Notes: generated by a model not told the origin, from the letters alone. Counted from the stretch's first letter, positions 46,707-57,210 are shown. The stretch is DNA of 64,000 nucleotides from Oceanospirillaceae bacterium ASP10-02a (GCA_905182035.1 CAJIZL010000018.1:1-64000), one strand, 5' to 3'. Numbers and translations are program-made.

Positions 46707-48533
46707 ATGTTAAAGTTTTTTGAAAACTTAGTTGATCCTTACCCCCCAGAACAACCACAACAACCCCCCAAGGGGGTGTGGCGCTTTTGCTTACACTATT
46801 GCCACGGCATGAAACGCTATATGTTTTTGCTCGCTGTCACTGCTGGCGCGTTCGCTGCCATAGAAGTAATTGTGTTTGGTTTTATGGGACAACTTGTAGA
46901 TTGGCTTAGCGTACAAGATAGAGCTACGTTTCTAACCGATCAAGCCAGCACCCTTTGGCGAATGGGGATATTGGTGGTGGTAGTGGTGCCGCTCATAGGC
47001 TTACTCAACAACCTTATTCGTATGCAAACCCTGTTGCCAAACTTAACCATGCGTGTGCGCTGGTTAGCCCACCGGTATTTATTACAACAAAGCTTAGATT
47101 TTTACCAAGATGATTTTGCCGGCCGTATTGCTGCCAAAGTCATGCAAGGGTCCATTGCCGTAAGGCAAGTGGTAGGTAAGTTGTGTGATACCTTTGCCTA
47201 CGTGGTTGTGGGCATATTTTCAATGCTCGTACTCTTGTCTAATACAGATCTACGGATGGCCGCTCCTATTGCGATATGGTTAGTGCTGTTTACTGGATCA
47301 ATGGTTTACTTTTTGCCGCGACTCGGCCGTATCGCCGAAGATCAAGCCAACAAACGTGCCGTAATGACCGGAAGAGTAGTAGATAGCTATACCAACATTA
47401 GCACCGTAAAACTGTTTGCCCATACGCAAAAAGAAACGGATTACGCTAAGTCGTCCATGAATACCTTTTTAGTCAACGTGTTCCAAATGATGGGGCTAAG
47501 CACCTGGATGGATGTCGTCGTCACCAGCTTAAATAGCCTACTTATTTTTGCTACTGCGGCCGTAGATATCTATTTATGGCTCAACCACAGCGCCAGTTTA
47601 GGCATGATTGCTGTAAGTTTGGCTCTGGCTATTCGGTTACAAGGGTTTTCCGATTGGCTGATGTGGGAAGTACACGATTTTTATGAAAGTTTGGGCACTG
47701 TAGTTGATGCCATGAATACCATTTCCCAGCCCCAAACGGTGCTAGATCATGCCGAGGTTCCCTTAGTTGTCACCCATGGTCACATCGAATTTCAGGATAT
47801 TTGTTTCCACTATGGTAAAAGCCATGGTGTTATTGATAACCTAAGTTTGCATATAAAAGCAGGAGAGAAAGTGGGTATTGTTGGGCGTTCTGGCGCTGGC
47901 AAGTCCACTTTAGTAAATTTACTACTACGCTTCCACGATTTAGAAAGTGGCGAAATTTTAATCGATGGCCAGGATATTAGCCAAGTCACTCAAGACAGCT
48001 TACGAGCAGCTATCGGTATGGTGACGCAAGATACCTCCCTGTTGCATCGTTCCGTGCGTGAAAATATCGTTTACGGCAAACCAGACGCGACCGATGCAGA
48101 GTTGCTGCAAGCCTGCAAACAAGCTGAAGCCAATCTGTTTATCGATGATTTAGAAGATCCAAAAGGCAACCGTGGTTACATGGCGCAAGTTGGAGAAAGG
48201 GGCGTGAAGCTTTCTGGCGGACAACGTCAGAGAATCGCTATTGCCCGTGTGTTACTCAAGAATGCGCCTATATTGGTATTAGACGAAGCCACTTCGGCCC
48301 TAGACTCAGAAGTAGAAGCCGCCATTCAAACCAGCTTAAACCGCCTTATGGATGGAAAAACCGTCATTGCTATTGCCCATCGTTTATCCACCATCGCGGC
48401 AATGGATCGCTTAATTATCATCGACAACGGTAATATCATCGAACAAGGCAGCCATCAAGACTTGCTGGCCCATGGTGGCATTTATGCCAAACTCTGGCAG
48501 CACCAAACAGGTGGATTTATTGGTTTGGATTAA
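46707..48533 (+). CDS. ABC exporter, fused permease and ATPase
   Basis: A 608-aa half-transporter. The N-terminal transmembrane domain has about six helices (residues about 30-330). The nucleotide-binding domain has Walker A GRSGAGKSTLVNLLLRF, the signature KLSGGQRQRIAIARVLL, Walker B ILVLDEATSALD and the H-loop IAHRLST. It would act as a homodimer exporting lipids, drugs or peptides. The N-terminal 30 residues are proline- and glutamine-rich and precede the first helix. It converges on the MFS gene with a 13-bp gap. Confidence 0.9.
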   Translation: MLKFFENLVDPYPPEQPQQPPKGVWRFCLHYCHGMKRYMFLLAVTAGAFAAIEVIVFGFMGQLVDWLSVQDRATFLTDQASTLWRMGILVVVVVPLIGLLNNLIRMQTLLPNLTMRVRWLAHRYLLQQSLDFYQDDFAGRIAAKVMQGSIAVRQVVGKLCDTFAYVVVGIFSMLVLLSNTDLRMAAPIAIWLVLFTGSMVYFLPRLGRIAEDQANKRAVMTGRVVDSYTNISTVKLFAHTQKETDYAKSSMNTFLVNVFQMMGLSTWMDVVVTSLNSLLIFATAAVDIYLWLNHSASLGMIAVSLALAIRLQGFSDWLMWEVHDFYESLGTVVDAMNTISQPQTVLDHAEVPLVVTHGHIEFQDICFHYGKSHGVIDNLSLHIKAGEKVGIVGRSGAGKSTLVNLLLRFHDLESGEILIDGQDISQVTQDSLRAAIGMVTQDTSLLHRSVRENIVYGKPDATDAELLQACKQAEANLFIDDLEDPKGNRGYMAQVGERGVKLSGGQRQRIAIARVLLKNAPILVLDEATSALDSEVEAAIQTSLNRLMDGKTVIAIAHRLSTIAAMDRLIIIDNGNIIEQGSHQDLLAHGGIYAKLWQHQTGGFIGLD

Positions 48534-48546
48534 AACCATTTCTCAA

Positions 48547-49926
48547 TCAATAATGATCTTCTTCTGATGCTTCGTCGGTGTCTGGAATGGCGGTTTCTGG
48601 TCCAGCCATAGGTGCTTGGGACCATTCGTCGCTGTCGTCCAACTGCTCTAACTCGTCTTCTTCTAATGCCACAGCATAGTCTTGCGCATCTGGCGCTGCA
48701 AAAGCGGCAATAGGCGTACCAATCACACCAGCAGCTAACATTGGCGACTGCTCTTCCACGTCTTCTGGGGTAACCTCACGGTAGCGCATGCTGTTTAATA
48801 CCGCTAAGGAAATTGCTACAAAAGCTATTGCTATACCAATAAAATAAACATCTGGGCCAAAGCTGGACATAGCAAAAGCCACCAAAATCGGACCAATACT
48901 CAAACCGATGCCGCCAGCCATAAACATGGCGCCACTGGCAGAGACAATTTGCTCTGGAGACAATCGATCGCTGGCGTAGGCAATACACAAGGAATACATG
49001 GGCATAACCGAGCCACCTAAAACAACAATGAGTGGAATATAGCTACTACTAGTGGTATCCCATGCGGATGCCAATGAACATAAAATCACCGCAACCAAGG
49101 AAGTAATGAGCATTACACCACGACGACCATACTTGTCAGACAACCTTCCAATAGGCCATTGCAATAAGAAACCACCCCATAAGAAAGAGGCCATAAACAA
49201 CGCCAGTAAACTATTGTCAAAACCTTTTTGCAAACCGTACACAGCGCCCAGGCTAAATGCTGTACCGTGAGCTGCGCCTGTTAAGGCGTTACTTATTACT
49301 GCCAAGGGCGAGACTTTATACAAGGCGAAAATAGACATACTTACACCCTGATCAAAAGCCGGCGCAGGCCGAGCTGTAAGCAGTATAGGTACTAATGCAA
49401 ACGAGATGATGACGGAGATAAGAATAAACAGTTCGGTGCTGGCTGGGTCTGCCACGTTCAGCAAAAACTGGCCACTGCCCATACCTAAAGTGATTACTAC
49501 CATATAGACAGACAATATGGCACCACGATTTTCGTTACTGGCTCTGTCATTTAACCAGCTTTCCGAGACTACAAACAAACCAGAAAAACAGATGCCAGTG
49601 ACAAAACGCATCAAACTCCATGTGTATGGGTTGATGTAAATACTGTGCAACAGAATGGCGATGGAAGCCGTTGAGGCTAAGGCGGCAAAGACTCTTATGT
49701 GTCCTACCCTAGACACCAATTTGGGTGTGAGAATACTACCTACCAGCATACCCGAAAAATAAAACGACATCACCACACCAGTGGTAAATACGTCGAACCC
49801 TTCTAAGCTAGCACGTACACCCAGTAGCGTACCCTGCAGGCCATTGCCTAGCATGATAAAACCGATGCCCAGTAGCAGGGCCCAACTGGCTTTTATTTCT
49901 TGCAACATGGTGCGTATCTCCACCAT
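48547..49926 (-). CDS. Major facilitator superfamily permease (YcaD-like)
   Basis: A 459-aa MFS transporter with twelve predicted helices. It resembles the YcaD group, with GNGLQGTLLGVRASLEGF, GLFVVSESWLNDRASNENRGAILSVYMV and WPIGRLSDKYGRRGVML (the conserved loop between helices). The C-terminal about 60 residues form an acidic cytoplasmic tail (ALEEDELEQLDDSDEWSQ). ATG at 49926 or six codons later at 49908, each with a purine-rich stretch upstream, could start translation. The substrate is unknown. Confidence 0.85.
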   Translation of the reverse strand: MVEIRTMLQEIKASWALLLGIGFIMLGNGLQGTLLGVRASLEGFDVFTTGVVMSFYFSGMLVGSILTPKLVSRVGHIRVFAALASTASIAILLHSIYINPYTWSLMRFVTGICFSGLFVVSESWLNDRASNENRGAILSVYMVVITLGMGSGQFLLNVADPASTELFILISVIISFALVPILLTARPAPAFDQGVSMSIFALYKVSPLAVISNALTGAAHGTAFSLGAVYGLQKGFDNSLLALFMASFLWGGFLLQWPIGRLSDKYGRRGVMLITSLVAVILCSLASAWDTTSSSYIPLIVVLGGSVMPMYSLCIAYASDRLSPEQIVSASGAMFMAGGIGLSIGPILVAFAMSSFGPDVYFIGIAIAFVAISLAVLNSMRYREVTPEDVEEQSPMLAAGVIGTPIAAFAAPDAQDYAVALEEDELEQLDDSDEWSQAPMAGPETAIPDTDEASEEDHY

Positions 49927-50052
49927 AAGTGCTTACCTTTATGGCGCCACAATACTGCTTTTTTTAGGTCTTGAATAGAGCAAAAAGCACGATTAAGTAA
50001 AAATATGAAAAATATTTATCCAAGCATGTGGAACCCCGTACTTGTTAAAATA

Positions 50053-51312
50053 TTAACCTAGGTAAGCCTTGCGAACTTGTTGAGCAATAACCCGCAAACC
50101 TTTAGCAATCCGCTCTGGGGTTTGAGCGGCATAATTGATACGAATACATTCGTGTTGGTGTTGCCAATCATCGGTAATGCCCACAAAGAAATTATGCCCA
50201 GAAACCACAACCACACCCTGCGCTTTTAACCGCTCATACAGCTCTTGGCTGGTGATAGGCATGTCTTTAAACCACAGCCAAAGGAACATAGCACCTTCTG
50301 GTTTGTGCATGGCATATGGGATTGCAGGGTCCATTACTTCATGCAAGGTGTTTTGCGCAAACGCCAATTGCGCTTCATAAGCAGGACGCACTACCTTTTG
50401 GCTTAAATCAATTATCTCACCCGAAGCAATCAAGTCTGTGGTCAGCGCTGCACCAAAGCTACCACTGGCTAAATTAATAATGGCATTAATATCTGCAATG
50501 GTCTGAATTGTTTCTTCATTAGCCACGACAATTCCCGTGCGAGCACCTGGCAAGCCAAATTTAGATAAGCTCAAACATACAATAGTGTTGTCATTCCAAA
50601 AAGGAGTGGCCGGTGTGTAAATTAAGCCTGGAAAGGGAATACCGTAAGCACCATCGATTATTAATGGCACCTTATTGGTTTTCGCCAAGGCATCTAACTG
50701 CTCTACTTCATCATCGGTAATAACATTACCTGTGGGATTAGTGGGCCTAGACACACATATTGCGCCAGTATTTGGCCCTACGTGTAAATCATCAAATTTT
50801 ACCCGATATTTGAACTGACGTTGCTCTAATTCCTCAATATGAGGATGAGCAGCAGTAAATAAACTGCTACCAATGCCAGCGTCTGCATAGCCAATGTACT
50901 CTGGCGCCATAGGCAACTGAATTTGTTTCGTGCTGCCATCTTCAAACTCACCTGCTAGCATGTTGAATAACATAAAAAATGCAGACTGGCTGCCATTAGT
51001 GAGGGCTATATTATGGCGCGTAACGGGCCAACCAAGCTTCTTGCTAAATAGCTTGGCTAAGGCATCAATTAATGCCGCATTACCTTGAGCAGGGTCATAA
51101 CTACCAAGAAGCTGCCTAACGGCAACAGGATCATTCGCAAGTTTTTGTAGACGTTGCTGCATAATGGCTTCTATTTCTGGGATATTAGCAGGATTCCCGC
51201 CTCCCATCATAATCATGTCACGCCCGCTTGAGAGTGCGTTAGTAATATCATCCATTAATACAGTAATGCCAGCATCACCACTAAATTTTTGACCAAAAGA
51301 AGATAATTTCAA
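50053..51312 (-). CDS. avtA: Valine-pyruvate aminotransferase
   Basis: A 419-aa class I/II PLP aminotransferase very like AvtA: KLSSFGQKFSGDAGITVLMDDITNAL, MMGGGNPANIPEIEA, the PLP region CLSLSKFGLPGARTGIVVA and the C-terminal SGHNFFVGI. AvtA interconverts valine/2-oxoisovalerate and alanine/pyruvate. It is probably monocistronic, with about 110 bp to the next same-strand gene upstream. Confidence 0.92.
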   Translation of the reverse strand: MKLSSFGQKFSGDAGITVLMDDITNALSSGRDMIMMGGGNPANIPEIEAIMQQRLQKLANDPVAVRQLLGSYDPAQGNAALIDALAKLFSKKLGWPVTRHNIALTNGSQSAFFMLFNMLAGEFEDGSTKQIQLPMAPEYIGYADAGIGSSLFTAAHPHIEELEQRQFKYRVKFDDLHVGPNTGAICVSRPTNPTGNVITDDEVEQLDALAKTNKVPLIIDGAYGIPFPGLIYTPATPFWNDNTIVCLSLSKFGLPGARTGIVVANEETIQTIADINAIINLASGSFGAALTTDLIASGEIIDLSQKVVRPAYEAQLAFAQNTLHEVMDPAIPYAMHKPEGAMFLWLWFKDMPITSQELYERLKAQGVVVVSGHNFFVGITDDWQHQHECIRINYAAQTPERIAKGLRVIAQQVRKAYLG

Positions 51313-51420
51313 AGTTCATTTCCAGGTAAAATGAGGTTCAAACAAAGCCACGGATCTCATGTCTTCATTACATCGGTAAAGCCACCAAATTATACTTGAT
51401 GCTTCATCATCACGGGCATA

Positions 51421-51915
51421 CTACAGGTATTTTTGCCAAAACTCTGCTTTACCTGCTCCCTCAGCAAGCTCATAGACTTTAAACCCAAACTTGTTATACG
51501 AAGCCTTAGCAATGTCATTATTACCAAGCACTTCCAGCGTCACTTTGCAGGCATTTCTGGTGCGGGCGTAATCCTCTACTGCTTGTAATAAAGCTGTACT
51601 AATGCCCATGCCCCTATATTCCTTCTGCACTCCTAGGTCATGGATATTAACCAATGGCATGGCCGCAAAGGTGGAATAACCCCAAAGGCAGTTAGTCATA
51701 CCTGCGCATTCGTCCCCTACCCAAGCTAAAAAACTAAAATTCTGCTGCTGTTGCGGCAAGTCCGTTAATAAGCGTTGCTTAACCTCTTCTGGCAAATCCT
51801 CACCACCACCCATATCATCCATGGCATAGGCACCAAGTTGTTGTATTAATAAGGCCATTTGTTGAGGGTCTTGGTAATCAACCAGGGTAATTGAAACAGC
51901 TTTTTTATCTAACAT
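51421..51915 (-). CDS. GNAT-family N-acetyltransferase
   Basis: A 164-aa acetyltransferase. The acetyl-CoA binding block VQKEYRGMGISTALLQAVEDYAR (motif A) and the C-terminal LGNNDIAKASYNKFGFKVYEL (motif B) are typical. I use the ATG at 51915, with GGAAAG upstream. The substrate is unknown. Confidence 0.85.
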   Translation of the reverse strand: MLDKKAVSITLVDYQDPQQMALLIQQLGAYAMDDMGGGEDLPEEVKQRLLTDLPQQQQNFSFLAWVGDECAGMTNCLWGYSTFAAMPLVNIHDLGVQKEYRGMGISTALLQAVEDYARTRNACKVTLEVLGNNDIAKASYNKFGFKVYELAEGAGKAEFWQKYL

Positions 51916-52083
51916 AGGTTCTTTCCAAGGTGGTGGCATTAGCTTTATTATAACTAAATGGAATAACGATTAAGTTTTTTATTACTTTTTATTTTAAAAA
52001 AGTAATGGCATACTGCCCCCAATCAATGGCACCAATTGATTAATTCAAATGGGTCCAATTCACTTTAACGGGAGCGTAATGCC

Positions 52084-53001
52084 ATGAGCAACATTTCTGA
52101 GACTCGTCTCAGCCACCTCAAACAACTGGAAGCCGAAAGTATCCACATCATGCGTGAAGTTGTGGCCGAGTTCAACAACCCAATCATGCTTTACTCAATC
52201 GGTAAGGACTCTTCAGTGATGTTACACCTTGCTAAAAAAGCTTTTTACCCAGCACCTCCACCATTTAAATTGTTACACGTAGATACCACGTGGAAATTTA
52301 AAGACATGATTAAATTTCGTGAAAAGGCCGTGGCGGAATCAGGTATGGAACTCATCACCCACATCAACCCAGACGGTTTGGCCATGGGCATCAGCCCTTT
52401 CACTCATGGCTCAAAAATCCATACAGACGTGATGAAAACCCAAGGCTTAAAACAAGCTTTAGATCACTACGGATTTGATGCGGCCTTTGGTGGCGCCCGT
52501 CGTGACGAAGAGGGTTCTCGTGCTAAGGAGCGTATATTTTCCTTCCGTTCTAAAGAACATCGCTGGGACCCAAAGAACCAACGTCCAGAATTATGGAACC
52601 TGTTCAATACTCGAATTAACAAGGGCGAAAGCATTCGTGTTTTCCCTATCTCTAACTGGACTGAACTAGACATTTGGCAATACATTTACATGGAACAAAT
52701 TGACATTGTGCCTTTGTACTTTGCCGCTAAACGCCCAGTCGTAAAACGCGACGGCATTGATATCATGGTGGATGATGATCGCATGCCCATTGCCGCCAAT
52801 GAAACTGTAGAAGAGAAATCTGTGCGCTTTAGAACCCTCGGTTGTTATCCACTCACTGGGGCTATTGAATCTACCGCCAACACCTTGCCAGGGATCATTC
52901 AAGAAATGTTACTTGCCAAAACTTCAGAACGCCAAGGTCGCCTTATTGATGCCGACCAAGCTGGATCCATGGAACTTAAAAAAGCGGAGGGCTACTTCTA
53001 A
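52084..53001 (+). CDS. cysD: Sulfate adenylyltransferase subunit 2 (CysD)
   Basis: A 305-aa ATP sulfurylase catalytic subunit, which makes APS from ATP and sulfate with the GTPase CysN. The PP-loop is [22 protein letters not shown] near residue 36. [24 protein letters not shown] and [27 protein letters not shown] are diagnostic of CysD. Full length. Its stop overlaps the start of the next gene (TAATG), so the two subunits are translationally coupled. Confidence 0.97.
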   Translation: MSNISETRLSHLKQLEAESIHIMREVVAEFNNPIMLYSIGKDSSVMLHLAKKAFYPAPPPFKLLHVDTTWKFKDMIKFREKAVAESGMELITHINPDGLAMGISPFTHGSKIHTDVMKTQGLKQALDHYGFDAAFGGARRDEEGSRAKERIFSFRSKEHRWDPKNQRPELWNLFNTRINKGESIRVFPISNWTELDIWQYIYMEQIDIVPLYFAAKRPVVKRDGIDIMVDDDRMPIAANETVEEKSVRFRTLGCYPLTGAIESTANTLPGIIQEMLLAKTSERQGRLIDADQAGSMELKKAEGYF

Positions 53002-54995
53002 TGAGCCACCAAAGCCAACTTATTAAACAAAACATCCATAGCTACCTGCAGCAACATGAACACAAAAGCCTGCTGCGTCTGCTCACCTGTGGCAGTGTAG
53101 ACGATGGAAAATCCACCCTCATTGGACGTTTATTACATGACAGCAAACTGGTTTATGAAGACCAGCTTGCGGCCGTTAAACAAGCCTCTCTCTCTGGCCA
53201 AGGCAACCAAGACAGCGGTCAATTAGACTTAGCTTTACTTGTTGATGGCCTGCAAGCAGAACGTGAACAAGGCATCACCATAGACGTAGCTTATCGATAC
53301 TTCTCAACCAGTAAACGTAAGTTCATCATTGCCGACACCCCTGGGCACGAACAATACACCCGCAACATGGCTACCGGTGCATCAAACTGCGATCTAGCCA
53401 TCATTCTAGTGGATGCTCGTAAAGGCTTACTCACCCAAACTCGTCGTCACAGCTTTATTGTGTCTTTATTAGGCATTAAACACATAGTGGTGGCAGTTAA
53501 TAAAATGGATTTAATGGATTACAATCAAAACGTATTCGAACAAATCCAGCAAGACTACCAAACTTTTGCTCAAAACTTAGATTTGCCAAATATTCACTTT
53601 ATACCTGTATCTGCCCTTACAGGAGATAACGTAGTGGATGAAAGCCCACAAATGCCATGGTATCAAGGACCATCGTTACTACATTTATTGGAAGACCTAA
53701 ACACACAAACAGACGTCTCCCAGGGTGATTGGCAATTACCCGTGCAATACGTTAACCGACCTAACGCCAATTTTAGAGGTTATTGCGGCACTATTGCTGC
53801 TGGCAGCGTAAAGCCTGGCGATGAAGTTCGAGTGCTACCATCAGGCCAAACTAGCACCATAGCAAGTATTGTTACAGCTGATGGTGATTTGAAACAAGCC
53901 TTTGCACCAATGGCTATTACCGTCACCTTAACCCATGAAATTGATATTTCCCGCGGTGATACCTTGGTGCATGCAAACAATGCAACACATACGGTCAGCT
54001 CTCAGCAGATCACAGCCAACCTAGTATGGATGGATCAACAGACACTAAACCTAAGCCGTGACTATGAGTTAAAACTTGGCAGTAAACGCATTAACGCACG
54101 GGTTAAAAAAATCAACTACAAAGTCAACGTCAACACCCTAGAACGGAGTTCTGCTAACACTCTAGAGTTAAATGAAATTGGCCTAGTAGAACTACACTTA
54201 GATGCGCCTATTCCAGCTTCTGAATTCAAACACAGCAAAGGCTTAGGGTCATTTATCTTAATTGATAAGATCAGCCATGCTACAGCTGCTGCTGGTATGA
54301 TTTCAGAACTTAAAGTAGTGTCCACCACTGCGGCAAATGATAATTTAGCCACCCTAAATCTACCAAGAGCTAATCAGCAACTTGACTCAGCAAGTGCAGA
54401 AGAGGTAGTAAAATGGGCTCTAGGACTGGGTGGAAAGACCTTAGTCACGACCAACTTTGGCCCTCAAGAAGCTGTGTTATTGCACATGGTAAACCAAGTT
54501 TCTGCAGACACTCAAGTGCTGTGGATAGACTCTGGTTACAACATGCCGCAAACCTACGCGTATGCAGAGCAAGTTATTAACCAGCTAAATTTAAATCTAG
54601 TGGTGTACACACCAGCTGTAAGTGCAGCAAGGCGCGATGCCGTCATGGGCGGTATTCCTACCACCGACGAGCCAGCCCACGTCGAGTTTACTGAACAGTT
54701 TAAGCTAGAACCCTTCAAACGCGCCATGGCGGAAATTGCACCTGAAGTGTGGCTCACCGCCTTGCGCCGTGAACAAAGCCAGTTGCGCCAGCAAATGGAC
54801 ACAGTAGCTCATGGCCCTAGCGGCACCATTAAGGTGTCACCGTTATTGGATTGGAGTTTGGAAGATATGCAGGCTTATTTAACTAAGCACGGCTTGCCCG
54901 ATGAGACGCGCTACTTTGACCCCACCAAGGCCGAGGCTGGACGTGAATGTGGGTTACATACACTAGTGGGGGATACGCCAAAAAAAGTTAACTAA
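53001..54995 (+). CDS. CysN GTPase fused to a CysH-like (P)APS reductase domain
   Basis: A 664-aa fusion. Residues 1 to about 440 are sulfate adenylyltransferase subunit 1 (CysN): P-loop GSVDDGKS at 31-38, DTPGH at 112-116, NKMD at 167-170, ending at [16 protein letters not shown]. After a short linker, residues about 459-653 resemble Cys[43 protein letters not shown], and the catalytic-type ECGLH with Cys650. Cys650 is the only cysteine in this domain, so it lacks the paired cysteines of 4Fe-4S APS reductases. It also lacks the HPLW...GY.SVGD segment seen before the catalytic end in E. coli CysH, leaving about 195 rather than 244 residues. It may reduce the APS made by CysDN directly, or act as a shortened PAPS reductase. 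Confidence 0.88.
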   Translation: MSHQSQLIKQNIHSYLQQHEHKSLLRLLTCGSVDDGKSTLIGRLLHDSKLVYEDQLAAVKQASLSGQGNQDSGQLDLALLVDGLQAEREQGITIDVAYRYFSTSKRKFIIADTPGHEQYTRNMATGASNCDLAIILVDARKGLLTQTRRHSFIVSLLGIKHIVVAVNKMDLMDYNQNVFEQIQQDYQTFAQNLDLPNIHFIPVSALTGDNVVDESPQMPWYQGPSLLHLLEDLNTQTDVSQGDWQLPVQYVNRPNANFRGYCGTIAAGSVKPGDEVRVLPSGQTSTIASIVTADGDLKQAFAPMAITVTLTHEIDISRGDTLVHANNATHTVSSQQITANLVWMDQQTLNLSRDYELKLGSKRINARVKKINYKVNVNTLERSSANTLELNEIGLVELHLDAPIPASEFKHSKGLGSFILIDKISHATAAAGMISELKVVSTTAANDNLATLNLPRANQQLDSASAEEVVKWALGLGGKTLVTTNFGPQEAVLLHMVNQVSADTQVLWIDSGYNMPQTYAYAEQVINQLNLNLVVYTPAVSAARRDAVMGGIPTTDEPAHVEFTEQFKLEPFKRAMAEIAPEVWLTALRREQSQLRQQMDTVAHGPSGTIKVSPLLDWSLEDMQAYLTKHGLPDETRYFDPTKAEAGRECGLHTLVGDTPKKVN

Positions 54996-54999
54996 GTGA

Positions 55000-55057
55000 A
55001 GGCAGAATTGCCTCTGGCTTTTTATGGTTCTTGATAAGCTCATGCTTATCGAGAACC
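55000..55057. terminator. Hairpins between the cysN-cysH fusion and the YCII gene
   Basis: A small stem AGGCA-GAAT-TGCCT (55000-55013) followed by CTGGCTTTTTA could end the cys transcript. Just beyond it a strong 14-bp stem, GGTTCTTGATAAGC / GCTTATCGAGAACC (55026-55057, one wobble pair, 4-nt loop), precedes the convergent YCII gene end. Neither has an ideal T tract, so the exact terminating element is uncertain. Confidence 0.5.
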
Positions 55058-55061
55058 ACTC

Positions 55062-55379
55062 CTACGATGGCATATGTACCAGTTCAGACACCTCTAGGCT
55101 GCCACCAATGTCTAGGAACGGACATGACTTAGTAACTACTACGGCAGCTTCAATAGAATCTGCTTCGATGATGGTGAAGCCAGACATTTTAGTACCTGTG
55201 CCCATAGAAACACTGCCGTCTGGAGATACATGATGTGTGTCTTTTAGTGGGTTCATTCCACTAATAACAGCCTCTCCCAAACCATTAATCCACTGCATGT
55301 ATTTAGCAAAATGGGCTCGGCCTTCGTCTGGCGTTGCTGGTTGGTTGCCACCTAAATAAGTGATTATGAATTGTGTCAT
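55062..55379 (-). CDS. YCII-related domain protein
   Basis: A 105-aa protein of the YCII family (DGPF group). MTQFIITYLGGNQPATPDEGRAHFAKYMQWIN starts the ferredoxin-like fold, and GTGTKMSGFTIIEADSIEAAVVVTKSCPFLDIGGSLEVSEL completes it. Its function is unknown; family members include dehalogenase-like and ligand-binding proteins. It is convergent with the cys operon and divergent from the flavodoxin-like gene (98 bp between starts). Confidence 0.82.
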   Translation of the reverse strand: MTQFIITYLGGNQPATPDEGRAHFAKYMQWINGLGEAVISGMNPLKDTHHVSPDGSVSMGTGTKMSGFTIIEADSIEAAVVVTKSCPFLDIGGSLEVSELVHMPS

Positions 55380-55477
55380 GATTGAAAATCCAGATTGTTG
55401 GGTGATTATTAAGTCTAGTTCTGTAGTCTAGCAGATACCTATATTCAGTGCATATCTAGGTCTGCTAGACTGGATCA

Positions 55478-55942
55478 ATGCACAAAAAACTACTTATCGT
55501 TGCCCACCAACCCTCTGCCAATACCCAGCAGATGCTTGACGCCTGCGTTGCAGGCAGCACTGCGGCAGAAGCCGAAAACGTTTCGATATCAATTGTGGCG
55601 CCTTTGGATTGCCAACCGCATCAATTATTAGCTGCTGACGCCGTGATTATTCTCACCACCGAAAACCTTGGCTATATGGCGGGAGCCACTAAAGATTGGT
55701 TTGATCGTGTTTATTATCCAGTACTGGAGCTAAAGCAAGGCCTGCCTTATGCTTTGGTGATTCGAGCAGGCTCAGATGGCACAGGCACCCAGCGAGCCGT
55801 CGAATCTATCTGTACTGGCTTACATTGGAATTTGGCGCAGCCTGTGTTGGTGTGCAAGGGGCAATGGCAGGACGAGTTTACTCATCAGTGTTTTGAGATA
55901 GGCCAATATATGACAGCCGGTTTGGATTTAGGCATGCTTTAA
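55478..55942 (+). CDS. Flavodoxin-like NAD(P)H-dependent oxidoreductase family protein
   Basis: A 154-aa small flavoprotein-type fold. KLLIVAHQPSANTQQML is the FMN phosphate-loop region, AVIILTTENLGYMAGATKDWFDRVYYP matches the flavodoxin/WrbA-like second loop, and VIRAGSDGTGTQRAVESI the third. The electron partner is unknown. It ends 23 bp before a bidirectional terminator. Confidence 0.75.
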   Translation: MHKKLLIVAHQPSANTQQMLDACVAGSTAAEAENVSISIVAPLDCQPHQLLAADAVIILTTENLGYMAGATKDWFDRVYYPVLELKQGLPYALVIRAGSDGTGTQRAVESICTGLHWNLAQPVLVCKGQWQDEFTHQCFEIGQYMTAGLDLGML

Positions 55943-55965
55943 TTCTAAGCATTCATTCTAGCCAT

Positions 55966-55992
55966 TAAAAAGCCCGCTTTGCGGGCTTTTTT
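55966..55992. terminator. Bidirectional Rho-independent terminator
   Basis: AAAAAGCCCGC, loop TTT, GCGGGCTTTTTT: a GC-rich stem flanked by A and T runs, usable from both strands. It separates the flavodoxin-like gene (plus) from the class V aminotransferase (minus). Confidence 0.93.
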
Positions 55993-56025
55993 GGATTGCT
56001 TCACTTGGTTTGCAAAGGCAAACTA

Positions 56026-57153
56026 TTAAAGAACTTGGCTTAGGGCCTCATCCAATGTAGCTACAGAGCGCTCTACGTTATGCAGCTTGTCTAGGCCAAA
56101 GAGGCCTAAACGGAAGGTCCGAAAACCTTCTGGTTCGTCACACATTAGTGGCACACCAGCGGCAATTTGAATGCCTAAGGCAGCAAATTTACTGCCGTTT
56201 TGGATTGCGGTGTCTTCGGTATAGCTAACTACAACGCCTGGAGCACCAAAACCTTCAGCAGCTACGCTCTTAATACCCTTAGAGGTCAACAAAGCACGTA
56301 CTGCGTCACCCAGTTCTTGCTGCTCTGCCTTTACCTTATCAAAGCCATAATCTTCAGTCTCGCGCATCACAGCAGCAAAAGAAGCGATCGAGTCTGTGGG
56401 CATGGTAGCGTGGTAGGCATGGCCGCCGTTTTCGTAGGCTGCCATAATGTCGCGCCATTTTTTAAGGTCGCAAGCAAAGCTGGTGCTAGTTGAAGCTTCA
56501 AGAGCGGCAACGCCCTGCTCGCCCATCATCACTAGGCCACAACAAGGTGAACCGCTCCAGCCCTTCTGAGGGGCGCTCACTAAAACGTCTACGCCCATGG
56601 CTTTCATATCTACCCACAAACAACCAGAAGCAATACAATCTAATACAAAAATACCACCCACAGCATGCACTGCATCGGTGACTGCTTTAATGTAATCGTT
56701 TGGCAAGATAATGCCTGCCGAGGTTTCAACATGAGGAGCAAAAACAACAGCTGGCTTTTCGCTGGCAATGGTTGCTAAGACTTCTTCAATAGGTGCTGGA
56801 GAAAATGCTTCTTGATCACCTGCTTTTGCTTGGCGTGCTTTGAGCACGGTAGAGCTTGAAGAGATATTGCCCATTTCTAAAATTTGAGTCCAACGGAAAC
56901 TAAAGAAACCGTTGCGAATGATTAAGGTCTTTTTACCAGTAGCAAACTGACGAGCTACGGCTTCCATCCCAAATGTGCCAGAACCTGGCACGATCGCCAC
57001 TTGGTCCGCAGTGTAAACACCCTTTAGCGTACTAGAAATATAGCGCATGTCACCTTGAAAAGACTGAGACATATGATTAAGGGCACGATCGGTATAAACC
57101 ACCGAGTATTCTAACAATCCAGTTGGATCTATATTGGGTAATAAGCCAGCCAT
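56026..57153 (-). CDS. Class V aminotransferase (alanine/serine-glyoxylate type)
   Basis: A 375-aa PLP enzyme. AIVPGSGTFGMEAVARQF binds the cofactor phosphate, FVLDCIASGCLWVDMKAMGVDVLV holds the PLP Asp, and SAPQKGWSGSPCCGLVMM has the Schiff-base lysine near residue 197. The family includes serine-pyruvate, alanine-glyoxylate and aspartate-pyruvate-type aminotransferases. It follows the sarcosine oxidase operon on the same strand but beyond a terminator. A role in glycine/serine/glyoxylate exchange downstream of sarcosine is a reasonable inference. Confidence 0.83.
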   Translation of the reverse strand: MAGLLPNIDPTGLLEYSVVYTDRALNHMSQSFQGDMRYISSTLKGVYTADQVAIVPGSGTFGMEAVARQFATGKKTLIIRNGFFSFRWTQILEMGNISSSSTVLKARQAKAGDQEAFSPAPIEEVLATIASEKPAVVFAPHVETSAGIILPNDYIKAVTDAVHAVGGIFVLDCIASGCLWVDMKAMGVDVLVSAPQKGWSGSPCCGLVMMGEQGVAALEASTSTSFACDLKKWRDIMAAYENGGHAYHATMPTDSIASFAAVMRETEDYGFDKVKAEQQELGDAVRALLTSKGIKSVAAEGFGAPGVVVSYTEDTAIQNGSKFAALGIQIAAGVPLMCDEPEGFRTFRLGLFGLDKLHNVERSVATLDEALSQVL

Positions 57154-57210
57154 GAGGCCTCCTAGAGTTTGTTCAAGACTTTGGATCTTGGCACAGATGC
57201 CAAGGCCCGT

